64,000 bases of DNA from JAAOIF01 sp965217125 (GTDB taxonomy: Bacteria > Pseudomonadota > Gammaproteobacteria > PS1 > Pseudothioglobaceae). The notes under the pieces were generated by a model. It was not told the origin of the DNA. It ran no database searches and saw only the letters and a list, made by a program, of their open reading frames with translations. Shown piece after piece: positions 1 through 8,268 of the stretch (position 1 is its first letter; each line of letters begins with the position of its first letter). The translations under genes and the position numbers were made by a program. The stretch covers positions 248,001 to 312,000 of the forward strand of contig OZ244244.1 of NCBI GenBank assembly GCA_965217125.1. Direction: 5' to 3'.

Positions 1-324
1 GCTGTAGAGAATAGTAGAATTTTAAGAATCATGGATTATCTTGGAGATGAAAATGAAATTACATATATATCAAAAAATTTATATCAAATAGTTCTAAATA
101 ATGGTTATGAATATGTTGATTTTATGTGCAAAGGTTTTGATGATAAAAACTTAGTTAAAGCTGGTTTTACAAAAATTGACATAGAATCTGACAAAATAGT
201 TGCACCAAATTATTTTGCACCATTTGTTCAAAAAAATATAAAAATAAATTTTTATGCAGATACTAAAGATGTTGATAAATTAAGAATATGTAAAGCAGAT
301 GGCGACCAAGATAGACCAAATTAA
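1..324 (+). CDS. Partial unknown protein of a surface-sugar cluster (C-terminal part)
   Basis: The reading frame is open from base 1 (Ala-Val-Glu-Asn...) through the Met at 31 to a stop at 322-324, so the true start lies upstream of the window and only about 107 C-terminal residues are visible. The protein ends in ADGDQDRPN. I associate this ending with uncharacterised, possibly GNAT-like proteins of polysaccharide gene clusters; that association is from memory. No catalytic motif can be named. It lies 12 bp before a polysaccharide deacetylase gene on the same strand and is probably cotranscribed with it. The function remains unknown; a role in surface glycan synthesis is inferred from context only. 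Confidence 0.6.
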   Translation, partial: AVENSRILRIMDYLGDENEITYISKNLYQIVLNNGYEYVDFMCKGFDDKNLVKAGFTKIDIESDKIVAPNYFAPFVQKNIKINFYADTKDVDKLRICKADGDQDRPN

Positions 325-336
325 AATTAGGAAAAA

Positions 337-1311
337 ATGAATAACAATTTAACAATAGTAATGTATCACTATATTAGAGATTTAAAAAACTCAAGATACC
401 CTGATATAAAAGGTTTAGATATTAATTTATTTAAAGAACAAATTGATTATATGCGAAAACACTACCATATAATCACAATGGAAGAAGTGATTCATAGTAT
501 TGACAACCAAGTTAAGATACCAGAAAAATCTGTATTATTAACATTTGATGATGCCTATTCTGACCATTACAATAATGTATTCCCTATTTTAGATAAATAC
601 AAACTTCAAGGCAGTTTTTACACACCATCAAAAGCCATTACAGAACATACCGTATTGGATGTCAATAAAATACATTTTATTTTGGCTTCTGTTGAAGATA
701 AATTAAATTTGCTCAATGATTTAAAAAAGTTAGTAAAAATTTATCAAAAAGAATATCAACTTGAAGGCTTTAATTATTACTATAAAAAGTTAGCACAAAA
801 ATCTCATCTTGATACCAAAGATGTAATATTTATCAAGAGATTGCTTCAAGTAGAATTAGTTGAAGAACTTAGAATTAAAATTGTTGATACACTTTTTGAA
901 AAATATATAGGAATGAGTGAAGATACCTTTAGCAGAGAACTATATATGAATGAAGAACAACTAAAACATATGCTCAGAAGTGGTCAGCATATTGGAAATC
1001 ATGGTTATAATCATTATTGGTGGAATAGCCTTAATGAAAAAGAAATGAGTCAAGAGTTAGATTTATCTATTAGCTTTTTAGAAAAAATAGGTGTAGATAT
1101 GAATAATTGGACAGCTTGTTATCCTTATGGCTCATATGATGACCAATCAATTAAAATGCTAAAAGAAAGAGGTTGTAAGTTAGCGGTGACTACCGAAGTT
1201 GATATTGCTACAACAAATAAAGAGACAAGATTTATTATGCCAAGATTAGATACGAATGATATACCAAAAGATAAAAACGAAATGCCTAATAATTGGTATA
1301 GTAAGGCATAA
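337..1311 (+). CDS. Polysaccharide deacetylase (NodB-type) family protein
   Basis: This 324-residue protein has the hallmarks of carbohydrate esterase family 4. An N-terminal MYHYIRD segment is followed by LLTFDDAYSD (Asp71/Asp72, base and metal ligand) and a GQHIGNHGYNH segment around residues 216-224 that supplies metal-binding histidines. A later CYPYGSYDDQSIKMLKERG segment fits the end of the NodB fold. Such enzymes remove N- or O-acetyl groups from polysaccharides or sugar precursors. There is no signal peptide, so a cytoplasmic or membrane-peripheral role in surface-glycan synthesis is likely. The gene follows the partial gene by 12 bp and is separated from the neu genes by an insertion sequence. 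The substrate is unknown. Confidence 0.82.
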   Translation: MNNNLTIVMYHYIRDLKNSRYPDIKGLDINLFKEQIDYMRKHYHIITMEEVIHSIDNQVKIPEKSVLLTFDDAYSDHYNNVFPILDKYKLQGSFYTPSKAITEHTVLDVNKIHFILASVEDKLNLLNDLKKLVKIYQKEYQLEGFNYYYKKLAQKSHLDTKDVIFIKRLLQVELVEELRIKIVDTLFEKYIGMSEDTFSRELYMNEEQLKHMLRSGQHIGNHGYNHYWWNSLNEKEMSQELDLSISFLEKIGVDMNNWTACYPYGSYDDQSIKMLKERGCKLAVTTEVDIATTNKETRFIMPRLDTNDIPKDKNEMPNNWYSKA

Positions 1312-1380
1312 AAACTAACTAATAGCACTATAAATACAATAGATGATAGTTTATAAAAAGAAAAAATAATAAATAATTTT

Positions 1381-2120
1381 GGGTCATGACAACTTAAGCA
1401 TATATAAAAATATGTTAAAGTGTTGTTATGACAATGAAAAACAAGTATGTAAATCGTTCACGTATTTCGGAGGCTAAATTTAGACAAATAATTTTGTTAT
1501 TTTCTGAAGATTTGAGTGCAACTCAAATCTCTCATTTAACAGGATTGAGCAGACAAACAATCAACAAATATTTAGCTGCTATTAGGCTTACAATTTTAGA
1601 ATTATCCGCACTTCAATCTGCCCCACTAGTGGGGCAGATTGAAGTTGATGAAAGCTACTTTGGTGCACGCCGCGTTCGCGGCAAACGGGGTCGGGGCGCA
1701 AGAGGAAAAACCATTGTTTTTGGCTTGTTAAAAAGAGGTGATAAAGTCTATACTGAGATTGTGCCAAACTGCAAGAGCGCTACTCTACAAAGGATTATCA
1801 AGGGGAAAACTGCTATTGACAGCGTAATTCATTCTGATGGTTGGAGAAGGTATAATGGACTCGTAGATTTTGGCTATAAAAAGCATTTTAGAGTGCATCA
1901 TGGAAAGAATGAATTTGCTCGTGGCAATGCACATATTAATGGCATAGAATCTTTTTGGGGATACGCTAAAACAAGGTTGGTAAAATTTAAAGGAATGAAT
2001 AAAGGTATGTTTAACTTACATCTGAAAGAATGTGAATTTAGGTTTAATAATCGCAAGCAAAACCTTTACAAAGTTTTGCTTGAAATATTCAGAAAAGAGC
2101 CGCTTAAGTTGTCATGACCC
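1381..2120 (+). mobile_element. Complete IS1595-family (ISXO2-like) insertion sequence, 740 bp
   Basis: The element has perfect 19-bp terminal inverted repeats: GGGTCATGACAACTTAAGC at 1381-1399 and its reverse complement at 2102-2120. It is flanked by an 8-bp target duplication ATAATTTT at 1373-1380 and 2121-2128. One transposase gene fills it, and its stop codon lies inside the right inverted repeat. Family membership follows from the ISXO2-like transposase and the 8-bp duplication, which is usual for IS1595. Intact ends and duplication argue for a recent insertion that may still be mobile. Confidence 0.93.
1428..2117 (+). CDS. IS1595-family transposase (ISXO2-like DDE domain)
   Basis: This 229-residue transposase starts with a helix-turn-helix segment (about residues 20-52, LSATQISHLTGLSRQTINKY) that should bind the terminal repeats. 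An ISXO2-like catalytic domain follows. The acidic residues seen are in QIEVDESYFG (about Asp73), VIHSDGWRRY (about Asp134) and HINGIESFWGYAK (about Asn171/Glu174), the order expected for this DDE variant. The zinc-binding N-terminal domain of longer family members is not evident. The frame is intact. The stop codon TGA at 2115-2117 overlaps the right inverted repeat. No passenger gene is present. Confidence 0.93.
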   Translation: MTMKNKYVNRSRISEAKFRQIILLFSEDLSATQISHLTGLSRQTINKYLAAIRLTILELSALQSAPLVGQIEVDESYFGARRVRGKRGRGARGKTIVFGLLKRGDKVYTEIVPNCKSATLQRIIKGKTAIDSVIHSDGWRRYNGLVDFGYKKHFRVHHGKNEFARGNAHINGIESFWGYAKTRLVKFKGMNKGMFNLHLKECEFRFNNRKQNLYKVLLEIFRKEPLKLS

Positions 2121-2215
2121 ATAATTTTTTAAATTTAATCGGTCGAAAAACAGAGTTAACGGAAAGTAGGAATTAAAGCATCCAATTTGGAAAGCGTAAT
2201 CATTACAAATAATTT

Positions 2216-2917
2216 ATGTATAAAGAAAAAAAAATACTTAGTTTAATTCCTGCAAGAGCAGGGAGTAAGCGTATTCCCAGCAAAAATACCAAGCATTTAT
2301 TGGGCGTTCCATTAATTGCATGGAGTATTCAATCGGCGCTAAATAGTAAATTGGAAAATGTTATTGTTTCAACTGATGATAAAAAAATTGCAGATATTGC
2401 ATTAAAATATGGTGCTAAAATTCCTTTTATGCGCTCAAATGAATTGGCAACTGATGAGGCTAATGTGGTGGATGTGGTTATAGAAGTAATAGATTTTTAT
2501 CAGCGGGCAGGGGAGGTTTTTGATGCAGTTTTATTATTGCAGGCTACTTCTCCTTTTCGCACGACAGAAACCATACAATCAGCTATTAGTCAATTTGACG
2601 GCAAACAAAGCGTTATATCAGTTAGCCCCACAAATTCACATCCATATTGGTGTAAAAAAGTGGAAAATGGAGAGTTACTACCGTTCAACAATATGCAAAA
2701 TTCATCATTAAAACGCTCACAAGATTTGCCTAAAGCTTATCAGTTAAATGGCTCAATTTACTTATCTTCCATTGACAATATTATAAAAAATAAAAGTTTT
2801 TATTCGCACAATACGCGCGCTTTAATTATAAATTCGGAACAAGAGGCGCTAGATATTGACACCCCATTTGATTGGTTTGTTGCTGAGGCGATTGCAAATA
2901 ATAGGGCAAAGGTATGA
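2216..2917 (+). CDS. neuA: CMP-nonulosonate (acylneuraminate) cytidylyltransferase
   Basis: This 233-residue enzyme activates a sialic-acid-like sugar with CTP to give the CMP-sugar donor. The N-terminal LIPARAGSKRIPSKNTK motif is the CTP-binding signature of the NeuA/PseF/LegF family. LLQATSPFRT and YQLNGSIYLSS are further family motifs, and DIDTPFDW near the end is the usual metal and sugar-binding segment. It is the first gene of a five-gene run whose members overlap or nearly touch (4 bp into neuB), so it should be translated as part of one operon. The 95 bp upstream hold only the right edge of an insertion sequence. Which nonulosonic acid is activated cannot be read from the sequence. 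Confidence 0.88.
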   Translation: MYKEKKILSLIPARAGSKRIPSKNTKHLLGVPLIAWSIQSALNSKLENVIVSTDDKKIADIALKYGAKIPFMRSNELATDEANVVDVVIEVIDFYQRAGEVFDAVLLLQATSPFRTTETIQSAISQFDGKQSVISVSPTNSHPYWCKKVENGELLPFNNMQNSSLKRSQDLPKAYQLNGSIYLSSIDNIIKNKSFYSHNTRALIINSEQEALDIDTPFDWFVAEAIANNRAKV

Positions 2918-3945
2918 GTTGCTATATTATTGCTGAAGCGGGGGTTAATCACAATGGCTCTGAAGAATTGGCATTACAATTAGTTGAGGTGGCTGCTCAA
3001 GCTGGGGCGGATGCGGTTAAGTTTCAAACTTTTAAGGCAGAAAATTTAGTCTCTCAGGCGGCAAAAACAGCCGTATATCAAAAAACTAATACTGGCGAAG
3101 ATAGCCAGTTTGAGTTACTGAAAAAACTGGAAATATCCGAAGCGTTGCATATTAAATTAATGGCTAAATGTCAGCAGTTAGGGGTTGAGTTTTTGTCCAC
3201 TCCATTTGATTTTGAATCAGCAAAGTATCTGTTAGATTTGGGCATAAAAAAAATCAAAATCCCCTCTGGGGAATTGAGCAATATTGCTTTTATTAAACAA
3301 TTAGCCACTTTTGATGTGCCGATGATTCTTTCTACTGGTATGAGTTCATTGGCAGAAGTTAGGGCGGCGATTGATGCTATTGGCGATGTTAGACAAAAAA
3401 ATAGTTTTAATAAGCCGTTAAATACAGTATTGACAGTGCTACATTGCACCTCAAATTACCCGGCAAAATACCAAGATATTAATTTACGAGCTATGCAAAC
3501 CATGCAAAATGAATTTTCTATACCAGTGGGCTATTCTGACCATACTACAGGGGTATTTGTAGCGGTTAGTGCAGTTGCTATGGGGGCTAAGGTGATTGAA
3601 AAACATTTTACTCTGGATAAAAATATGCCAGGTCCAGACCATCAGGCATCGCTTAACCCTGCTGAGTTAAAACAAATGGTTGGACAAATCAGAAATATTG
3701 AAAAATGCTTGGGGGATGGTGTCAAACAACCTGTAAAAAATGAGTTACCCATTAGAGAATTGGTGCGTAGGAGTGTTGTGCTGACAACAGATAAAAAGGC
3801 AGGAGATATGCTTGAATTAGCAGATTTAACTTTGTTACGACCGGGCAATGGCATTGTGCCAGCTGATATGGAAAAAGTTGTGGGCAAGAAATTGTTGATT
3901 GATTGCAAATCAGGCGCAACCTTGCAATGGAGTGATTTAGCATAA
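2914..3945 (+). CDS. neuB: N-acetylneuraminate (or related nonulosonate) synthase
   Basis: This 343-residue protein condenses phosphoenolpyruvate with a hexosamine such as ManNAc to form the nine-carbon acid. It opens with IIAEAGVNHNGS, the NeuB signature, and carries KFQTFKAENL, STPFDFESA, KIPSGEL, HCTSNYPA, GYSDHTTG and EKHFTLDKNMPGPDH of the TIM barrel. The last 60-70 residues are an antifreeze-like SAF domain (RRSVVLTTDKKAGD onward), so the usual two-domain architecture is complete. It overlaps neuA by 4 bp and its stop TAA overlaps the neuC start. Paralogues making legionaminic or pseudaminic acid look very similar, so the exact substrate is an inference. Confidence 0.88.
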   Translation: MSCYIIAEAGVNHNGSEELALQLVEVAAQAGADAVKFQTFKAENLVSQAAKTAVYQKTNTGEDSQFELLKKLEISEALHIKLMAKCQQLGVEFLSTPFDFESAKYLLDLGIKKIKIPSGELSNIAFIKQLATFDVPMILSTGMSSLAEVRAAIDAIGDVRQKNSFNKPLNTVLTVLHCTSNYPAKYQDINLRAMQTMQNEFSIPVGYSDHTTGVFVAVSAVAMGAKVIEKHFTLDKNMPGPDHQASLNPAELKQMVGQIRNIEKCLGDGVKQPVKNELPIRELVRRSVVLTTDKKAGDMLELADLTLLRPGNGIVPADMEKVVGKKLLIDCKSGATLQWSDLA

Positions 3946-5075
3946 TGCGTAAAATTTGCTATATTTCAGGCACTCGTGCTGATTTTGGGCTGATGAAGAT
4001 TGCCCTGCAATCAATCAATTTAGACGATGAACTAGATTTAAAAGTCATCGTTACCGGAATGCATCTTTTAAGCGAGTATGGCGATACTCACCTGGAAATA
4101 TTGGACGCAGGTTTAAAAGTTTTAGGCAAAGTAAAGGTTGATTTATCAGGGGAATCTGGCGCGCAAATGTCGATAGCGCTTGGTCAGCAAGTCATTGGCA
4201 TTACTAAATTATTAGCAAAACACAGCCCCGATATTGTCTTATTATTAGGCGATCGCGGTGAAATGTTAGCAGGTGCTATTGCCGCCTTGCACCTTAATAT
4301 TGCCATTGTGCATATTCATGGCGGGGAATTATCAGGCACTATTGATGAGCCTATTCGACACGCGATTTCTAAATTATCACATTATCATTTTGCAGCAACT
4401 GAGCCAGCAAAACAGCGTTTAATCAAGATGGGCGAAGCGCCTGATAATATTTTTGTTACCGGTGCACCGGGTTTGGATGAGCTGGTTAATCTGGCGAGAG
4501 TGCCTCGTGCAGTGTTATTTAAAAAATATGGGTTAGAGCCTCAAAATCAATTTATTTTATTGATTTTTCATCCAGTTGTGCAGCAGGCTAAACAGGCGGC
4601 ACAACAAATGAGGACAATAATTGATGCAATATTAAAATTTGATACCCAGATATTAATATTAAGACCTAATGCAGATGCAGGTAGTTTGCAAATATCTGGC
4701 GTTATAGATAGTTATTTGACAAATAATAACATAAAGATAGTAAAACATATCCATAGAAATGACTACCTTTCGCTGCTTGCCGAAGCTATAATTTTAGCTG
4801 GCAATTCTAGCAGCGGTATTATCGAAGCAGCCTCACTTAGCACCCCGGTATTAAATATTGGCGAGCGTCAGAACAATAGAGAAAGAAATAATAATGTGGT
4901 TGATGTGTCTATTAATTCTACAGAAATACACAGAGGCTTGATTAAATTATATAAAATGCAAAATATGAGTTTCACAAATATATACGGACAAGGAATGACT
5001 GCAAACAAGATTACAGAGCTGCTAAAGGATATATCCTTGCATCCTAAAATAATGGAAAAAAGTAATTCTTATTAA
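3945..5075 (+). CDS. neuC: UDP-N-acetylglucosamine 2-epimerase (hydrolysing)
   Basis: This 376-residue enzyme has the NeuC/NnaA signature: CYISGTRADFGLM at the N terminus, LLLGDRGEMLAGA and HIHGGELSGTIDEPIRHA in the first half, and GNSSSGIIEAA with LNIGERQNNRERN in the second nucleotide-binding half. The hydrolysing form releases UDP and gives ManNAc, the substrate of NeuB. The start codon overlaps the neuB stop (TAATG), which suggests coupled translation. Length and motifs are those of the family. LegG, the equivalent in legionaminic acid synthesis, is close in sequence and cannot be excluded. Confidence 0.86.
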   Translation: MRKICYISGTRADFGLMKIALQSINLDDELDLKVIVTGMHLLSEYGDTHLEILDAGLKVLGKVKVDLSGESGAQMSIALGQQVIGITKLLAKHSPDIVLLLGDRGEMLAGAIAALHLNIAIVHIHGGELSGTIDEPIRHAISKLSHYHFAATEPAKQRLIKMGEAPDNIFVTGAPGLDELVNLARVPRAVLFKKYGLEPQNQFILLIFHPVVQQAKQAAQQMRTIIDAILKFDTQILILRPNADAGSLQISGVIDSYLTNNNIKIVKHIHRNDYLSLLAEAIILAGNSSSGIIEAASLSTPVLNIGERQNNRERNNNVVDVSINSTEIHRGLIKLYKMQNMSFTNIYGQGMTANKITELLKDISLHPKIMEKSNSY

Positions 5076-5080
5076 TAATA

Positions 5081-5707
5081 ATGAAAAGTATTGCAATATT
5101 AGGCGCTAGCGGGCATGCAAAAGTTGTTGCTGAAATTGCGCAATTATGTGGCTATGAAAAAATAGTATTTTTTGACGATGCTAAAAATCACATAGAACAC
5201 TGGGAAGTCAAAGGAAATACGCAACATCTGATTGCACAATTATCAAATTTTAATGCTTTTTTTGTTGCTATTGGAAATTCTAAAGACAGAACGGAAAAAA
5301 CTGCAATACTCAAGTCTAACGGTATCGATGTTGTGTCTCTAATTCATCCATTATCAATCCTTAGTCAATATGCAAAAATAGGAGCAGGGACAGTTATTAT
5401 GGCAGGGTCTGTGGTTAATGCCTTTGCTAATATCGGCGATGATTGCATTATTAACACTAATTCAACGGTGGAGCATGATTGTATTTTAGCTAATGGGGTG
5501 CATATTAGTCCAAATGTTGCCATTGCTGGCGGTGTTTCTATTGGCAATGGAAGTTGGATAGGGATTGGCTCATCGATTAAACAAAATATTACCATTGGGC
5601 AAAATGTTGTTGTTGGTGCTGGCTCTGTTGTGGTTGATAACTTGCCAAATAATACCACTGCTTTTGGCGTGCCAGCAAAAATTAATGCAGCGGCATCATC
5701 ATGCTAA
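5081..5707 (+). CDS. neuD: NeuD-family sugar O-acetyltransferase
   Basis: This 208-residue protein has the two parts of the NeuD/PglD family. An N-terminal Rossmann-like segment (ILGASGHAKVVAEIAQ) binds the nucleotide or amino sugar. A left-handed beta helix of hexapeptide repeats follows (about residues 95-200; IGDDCIINTNSTVEHDC, IGNGSWIGIGSSI) and ends in AFGVPAKI. Family members acetylate sialic acid or amino sugars using acetyl-CoA. It lies 5 bp after neuC and overlaps the aminotransferase gene by 7 bp. An N-acetyltransferase role on a 4-amino sugar, in concert with that aminotransferase (as in PglD), is an alternative to sialic acid O-acetylation. Confidence 0.82.
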   Translation: MKSIAILGASGHAKVVAEIAQLCGYEKIVFFDDAKNHIEHWEVKGNTQHLIAQLSNFNAFFVAIGNSKDRTEKTAILKSNGIDVVSLIHPLSILSQYAKIGAGTVIMAGSVVNAFANIGDDCIINTNSTVEHDCILANGVHISPNVAIAGGVSIGNGSWIGIGSSIKQNITIGQNVVVGAGSVVVDNLPNNTTAFGVPAKINAAASSC

Positions 5708-6873
5708 ATTTTGATTTTTCATCGTGGCCATCGTTTACTGTGGAAGAGGCGAATGCTGTTGGCGATGTTTTATTGTCAAATAAAGTCAATTATTGGACTG
5801 GCAATCAATGTCGTGAATTTGAACAAGAATTTGCACAGTTTGCAGGCACTAAATACGCAGTTGCTTTAGCAAATGGTACTTTGGCATTAGATATTGCACT
5901 TAAAAGCTTAGATATAGGCAAAGGCGATGAAGTTATTGTTAGCTCTCGGACTTTTATTGCCTCGGTATCTTCGATTATAAATGCTGGTGCAACACCTATA
6001 TTTGCCGATGTTGATTTAGATAGTCAAAATATTACAGCTGAGTTTATTGCAGAGAAAATAAGCAAACAAACCAAGGCGATTGTTTGCGTGCATTTGGCGG
6101 GCTGGGCGTGTGCAATGGATGAAATTATGCAATTAGCAAATCAGCATCACTTAAAAGTGATAGAAGATTGCGCGCAAGCTCATGGTGCTAAATATAAGGG
6201 TAAATCGGTTGGCTCTATTGGAGATATTGGATGCTGGAGCTTTTGTCAAGATAAAATCATAACCACAGGCGGCGAGGGCGGCATGGTTAGCACCAATGAC
6301 AAATTATTATGGAAAAAAATGTGGTCTCTAAAAGACCATGGCAAAGATTATGATTTATGCACCCAGCCTAAAACCAATAGCTTTAATTGGCTGCACACTT
6401 CATTAGGTGGCAATGCTCGAATGACTGAAATACAAGCGGTCATTGGCAGGATTCAGTTAGGAAAGATGGATGATTGGCATCAAAAACGCCTTGATAACTT
6501 TAATAAAATTCGGCATTGTGGCAGAAAAATTACAGCTTTGAGAGTGGCAGATATACCTGATTACATAGAACATGCGGCTTATAAATGTTATGTATTTGTT
6601 GAATTAGATAGATTAAAAGATGGATGGGATAGGGATAAAATAATTCAACAAATTAATAAACAAGGCGTGCCATGCTATTATGGCTCTTGTTCTGAGGTAT
6701 ATTTAGAAAGTGCATTTGATAATACCAAGTTTAAGCCTAAACAACGATTAACAAATGCAAAGAAATTAGGCGAAACTGCTTTAATGTTTTTGGTACATCC
6801 CACATTAACTACCAGCGAAATTCAGCAGACTTGCGATGCAATACAGTCGGTTGTAGGTTCAGCAATAAAATAA
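5701..6873 (+). CDS. DegT/DnrJ/EryC1/StrS-family sugar aminotransferase
   Basis: This 390-residue protein is a PLP-dependent nucleotide-sugar aminotransferase by fold signature. It has ALANGTLALDIALKSL and DEVIVSSRTFIASVSSI near the N terminus, IEDCAQAHGAKYKG in the middle, and SFCQDKIITTGGEGGM, whose Lys should hold PLP. GGNARMTEIQAVIG is the usual substrate-pocket segment. Such enzymes make amino sugars from keto sugars. It overlaps neuD by 7 bp and closes the neu operon. Its presence hints that the final sugar may be a diamino nonulosonate (legionaminic type) or that a second amino sugar is made. No matching dehydratase is visible in the window. Confidence 0.85.
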   Translation: MLNFDFSSWPSFTVEEANAVGDVLLSNKVNYWTGNQCREFEQEFAQFAGTKYAVALANGTLALDIALKSLDIGKGDEVIVSSRTFIASVSSIINAGATPIFADVDLDSQNITAEFIAEKISKQTKAIVCVHLAGWACAMDEIMQLANQHHLKVIEDCAQAHGAKYKGKSVGSIGDIGCWSFCQDKIITTGGEGGMVSTNDKLLWKKMWSLKDHGKDYDLCTQPKTNSFNWLHTSLGGNARMTEIQAVIGRIQLGKMDDWHQKRLDNFNKIRHCGRKITALRVADIPDYIEHAAYKCYVFVELDRLKDGWDRDKIIQQINKQGVPCYYGSCSEVYLESAFDNTKFKPKQRLTNAKKLGETALMFLVHPTLTTSEIQQTCDAIQSVVGSAIK

Positions 6874-6896
6874 TAAAGCATTATTATTTGAGATAT

Positions 6897-6986
6897 TTAT
6901 GTAAAATACAAAGTTATACTTATGTAAAATACAAAACTATACTTATGTAAAATACAAAACTATACTTATGTAAAATACAAAACTAT
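6897..6986 (+). repeat. Four tandem 23-bp repeats abutting the start of an ATPase gene
   Basis: Four head-to-tail copies of a 23-bp unit starting TTATGTAAAATACAAA lie at 6897-6919, 6920-6942, 6943-6965 and 6966-6986. The last copy runs into the ATG at 6985. The first copy differs at two bases and the others match until the start codon. Each unit carries an AT-rich TATGTAAAAT stretch. Position and regular phase suggest an operator or iterated binding site controlling the ATPase. This is inference; replication slippage alone could also produce it. Confidence 0.9.
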
Positions 6987-8184
6987 GTTTTTAAGATATT
7001 TAGAAAAAACTATCACACAAGTGCAAGAAGTAGCGCCTTGTATATTCATTGCAGGGCCAAGACAAGTAGGCAAATCAACTCTTGCTATTAAACTAATACC
7101 TAATTATATGTTATTAGATTATATTAGTATTCGTCAAGCAATTACAGAAAATGCACAACATTTTGTTGAGATGCAAACAAAGCCTATTTGCTTTGACGAA
7201 GTGCAAAAAACTCCAGAATTATTAGAGGCAATAAAAATTAGTATTGATAAAAACAGAAAAAATGGTGCTTTTTTATTAACAGGCTCAGCAAATGTGCTTG
7301 ATATGCAAGGTGTGGGTGATACGCTTGCAGGTAGAATAATTAACCTCAAACTACTGCCACTTAGTATGAAAGAACAAGCTAATAATTTAGTAGATTTATT
7401 AGCCCAATTATTAAAAAAAGATTTTACTATAAGCTCAATATCAATTACTAAACAACTACAAATGCTGTTAATTGGTGGTTACCCAGAAGCAATTAAAATA
7501 AAGTCAGTGCGCATGCGTAATTATTGGTTTGCGTCATATATTAGCACTTATATAGAAAGAGATATTCGTGATGTTAGTAATATTAGAGACATTAATAAGT
7601 TTATCAAACTATTCAATTTATTAGCCCCAAGAAGTGGCAGTATTTTTAATATTCAGCAGCTCTCTAACCAAATAGGAATAGCACAAAGCACCACAGATAA
7701 TTATCTCGGTTTGCTTAGTATGATTTTCCAAGTAAATACCTTAAAGCCTTATTATTCTAATATTTCTAAACGCTTTGTAAAAATGCCTAAAACTTATTTT
7801 GTTGATACTGGTGTATTAGCCCATCTATTAGGCGTAAATAGCATACAAGAGTTTAATAGCAGTCAATATAAGGGTTTATTGCTTGAAACATTTGTTTATA
7901 TGGAGTTATACAAACACATTAATTACTCAAAGTTATCAGCACAACTATATTATTACCGCACTACAGATGGCAAAGAAATAGATTTTATCATTGAGCATAA
8001 AAATCAGATTATTGCCATAGAAGTAAAATCAAGCACTCAGGTAGATAAATTAGACTTTAAACATATTATAGACTTACAAAACAACGAGGCTAAATTTAGT
8101 TTGGGGCTGGTTTTTTATTTAGGAGACAAATTATTACCCTTTGGAAATAATATATACGCTTGTCCTTTAGGGTTTTTCTTTTAA
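6985..8184 (+). CDS. AAA_14/DUF4143 family ATPase
   Basis: This 399-residue protein has Walker A GPRQVGKST (residues 24-32), Walker B-like ICFDEVQKTPEL (about 69-80) and LLTGSANVL as sensor-like segment. It ends in a DUF4143 region with a PD-(D/E)XK-like IDFIIEHKNQIIAIEVKSS. Such proteins are widespread and sporadic in bacteria; many are thought to act in conflict or mobile contexts, but their biochemical role is not established. The start codon lies inside the last of four tandem 23-bp repeats, leaving no clear ribosome binding site. It is convergent with gyrA, 84 bp apart. It is probably an autonomous, horizontally acquired gene. Confidence 0.88.
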   Translation: MFLRYLEKTITQVQEVAPCIFIAGPRQVGKSTLAIKLIPNYMLLDYISIRQAITENAQHFVEMQTKPICFDEVQKTPELLEAIKISIDKNRKNGAFLLTGSANVLDMQGVGDTLAGRIINLKLLPLSMKEQANNLVDLLAQLLKKDFTISSISITKQLQMLLIGGYPEAIKIKSVRMRNYWFASYISTYIERDIRDVSNIRDINKFIKLFNLLAPRSGSIFNIQQLSNQIGIAQSTTDNYLGLLSMIFQVNTLKPYYSNISKRFVKMPKTYFVDTGVLAHLLGVNSIQEFNSSQYKGLLLETFVYMELYKHINYSKLSAQLYYYRTTDGKEIDFIIEHKNQIIAIEVKSSTQVDKLDFKHIIDLQNNEAKFSLGLVFYLGDKLLPFGNNIYACPLGFFF

Positions 8185-8268
8185 AATGAATATTTTATTT
8201 AGAGTTGATAACTCATCTTGATTGCTTAGATAATACTTAAACTCCTGCCTTAATTTATTATACATTTT

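Noticed and set aside
8185..8268. Possible terminator between the convergent ATPase and gyrA genes
   Set aside because: No stem longer than a few base pairs with a T-run could be found in this AT-rich gap.
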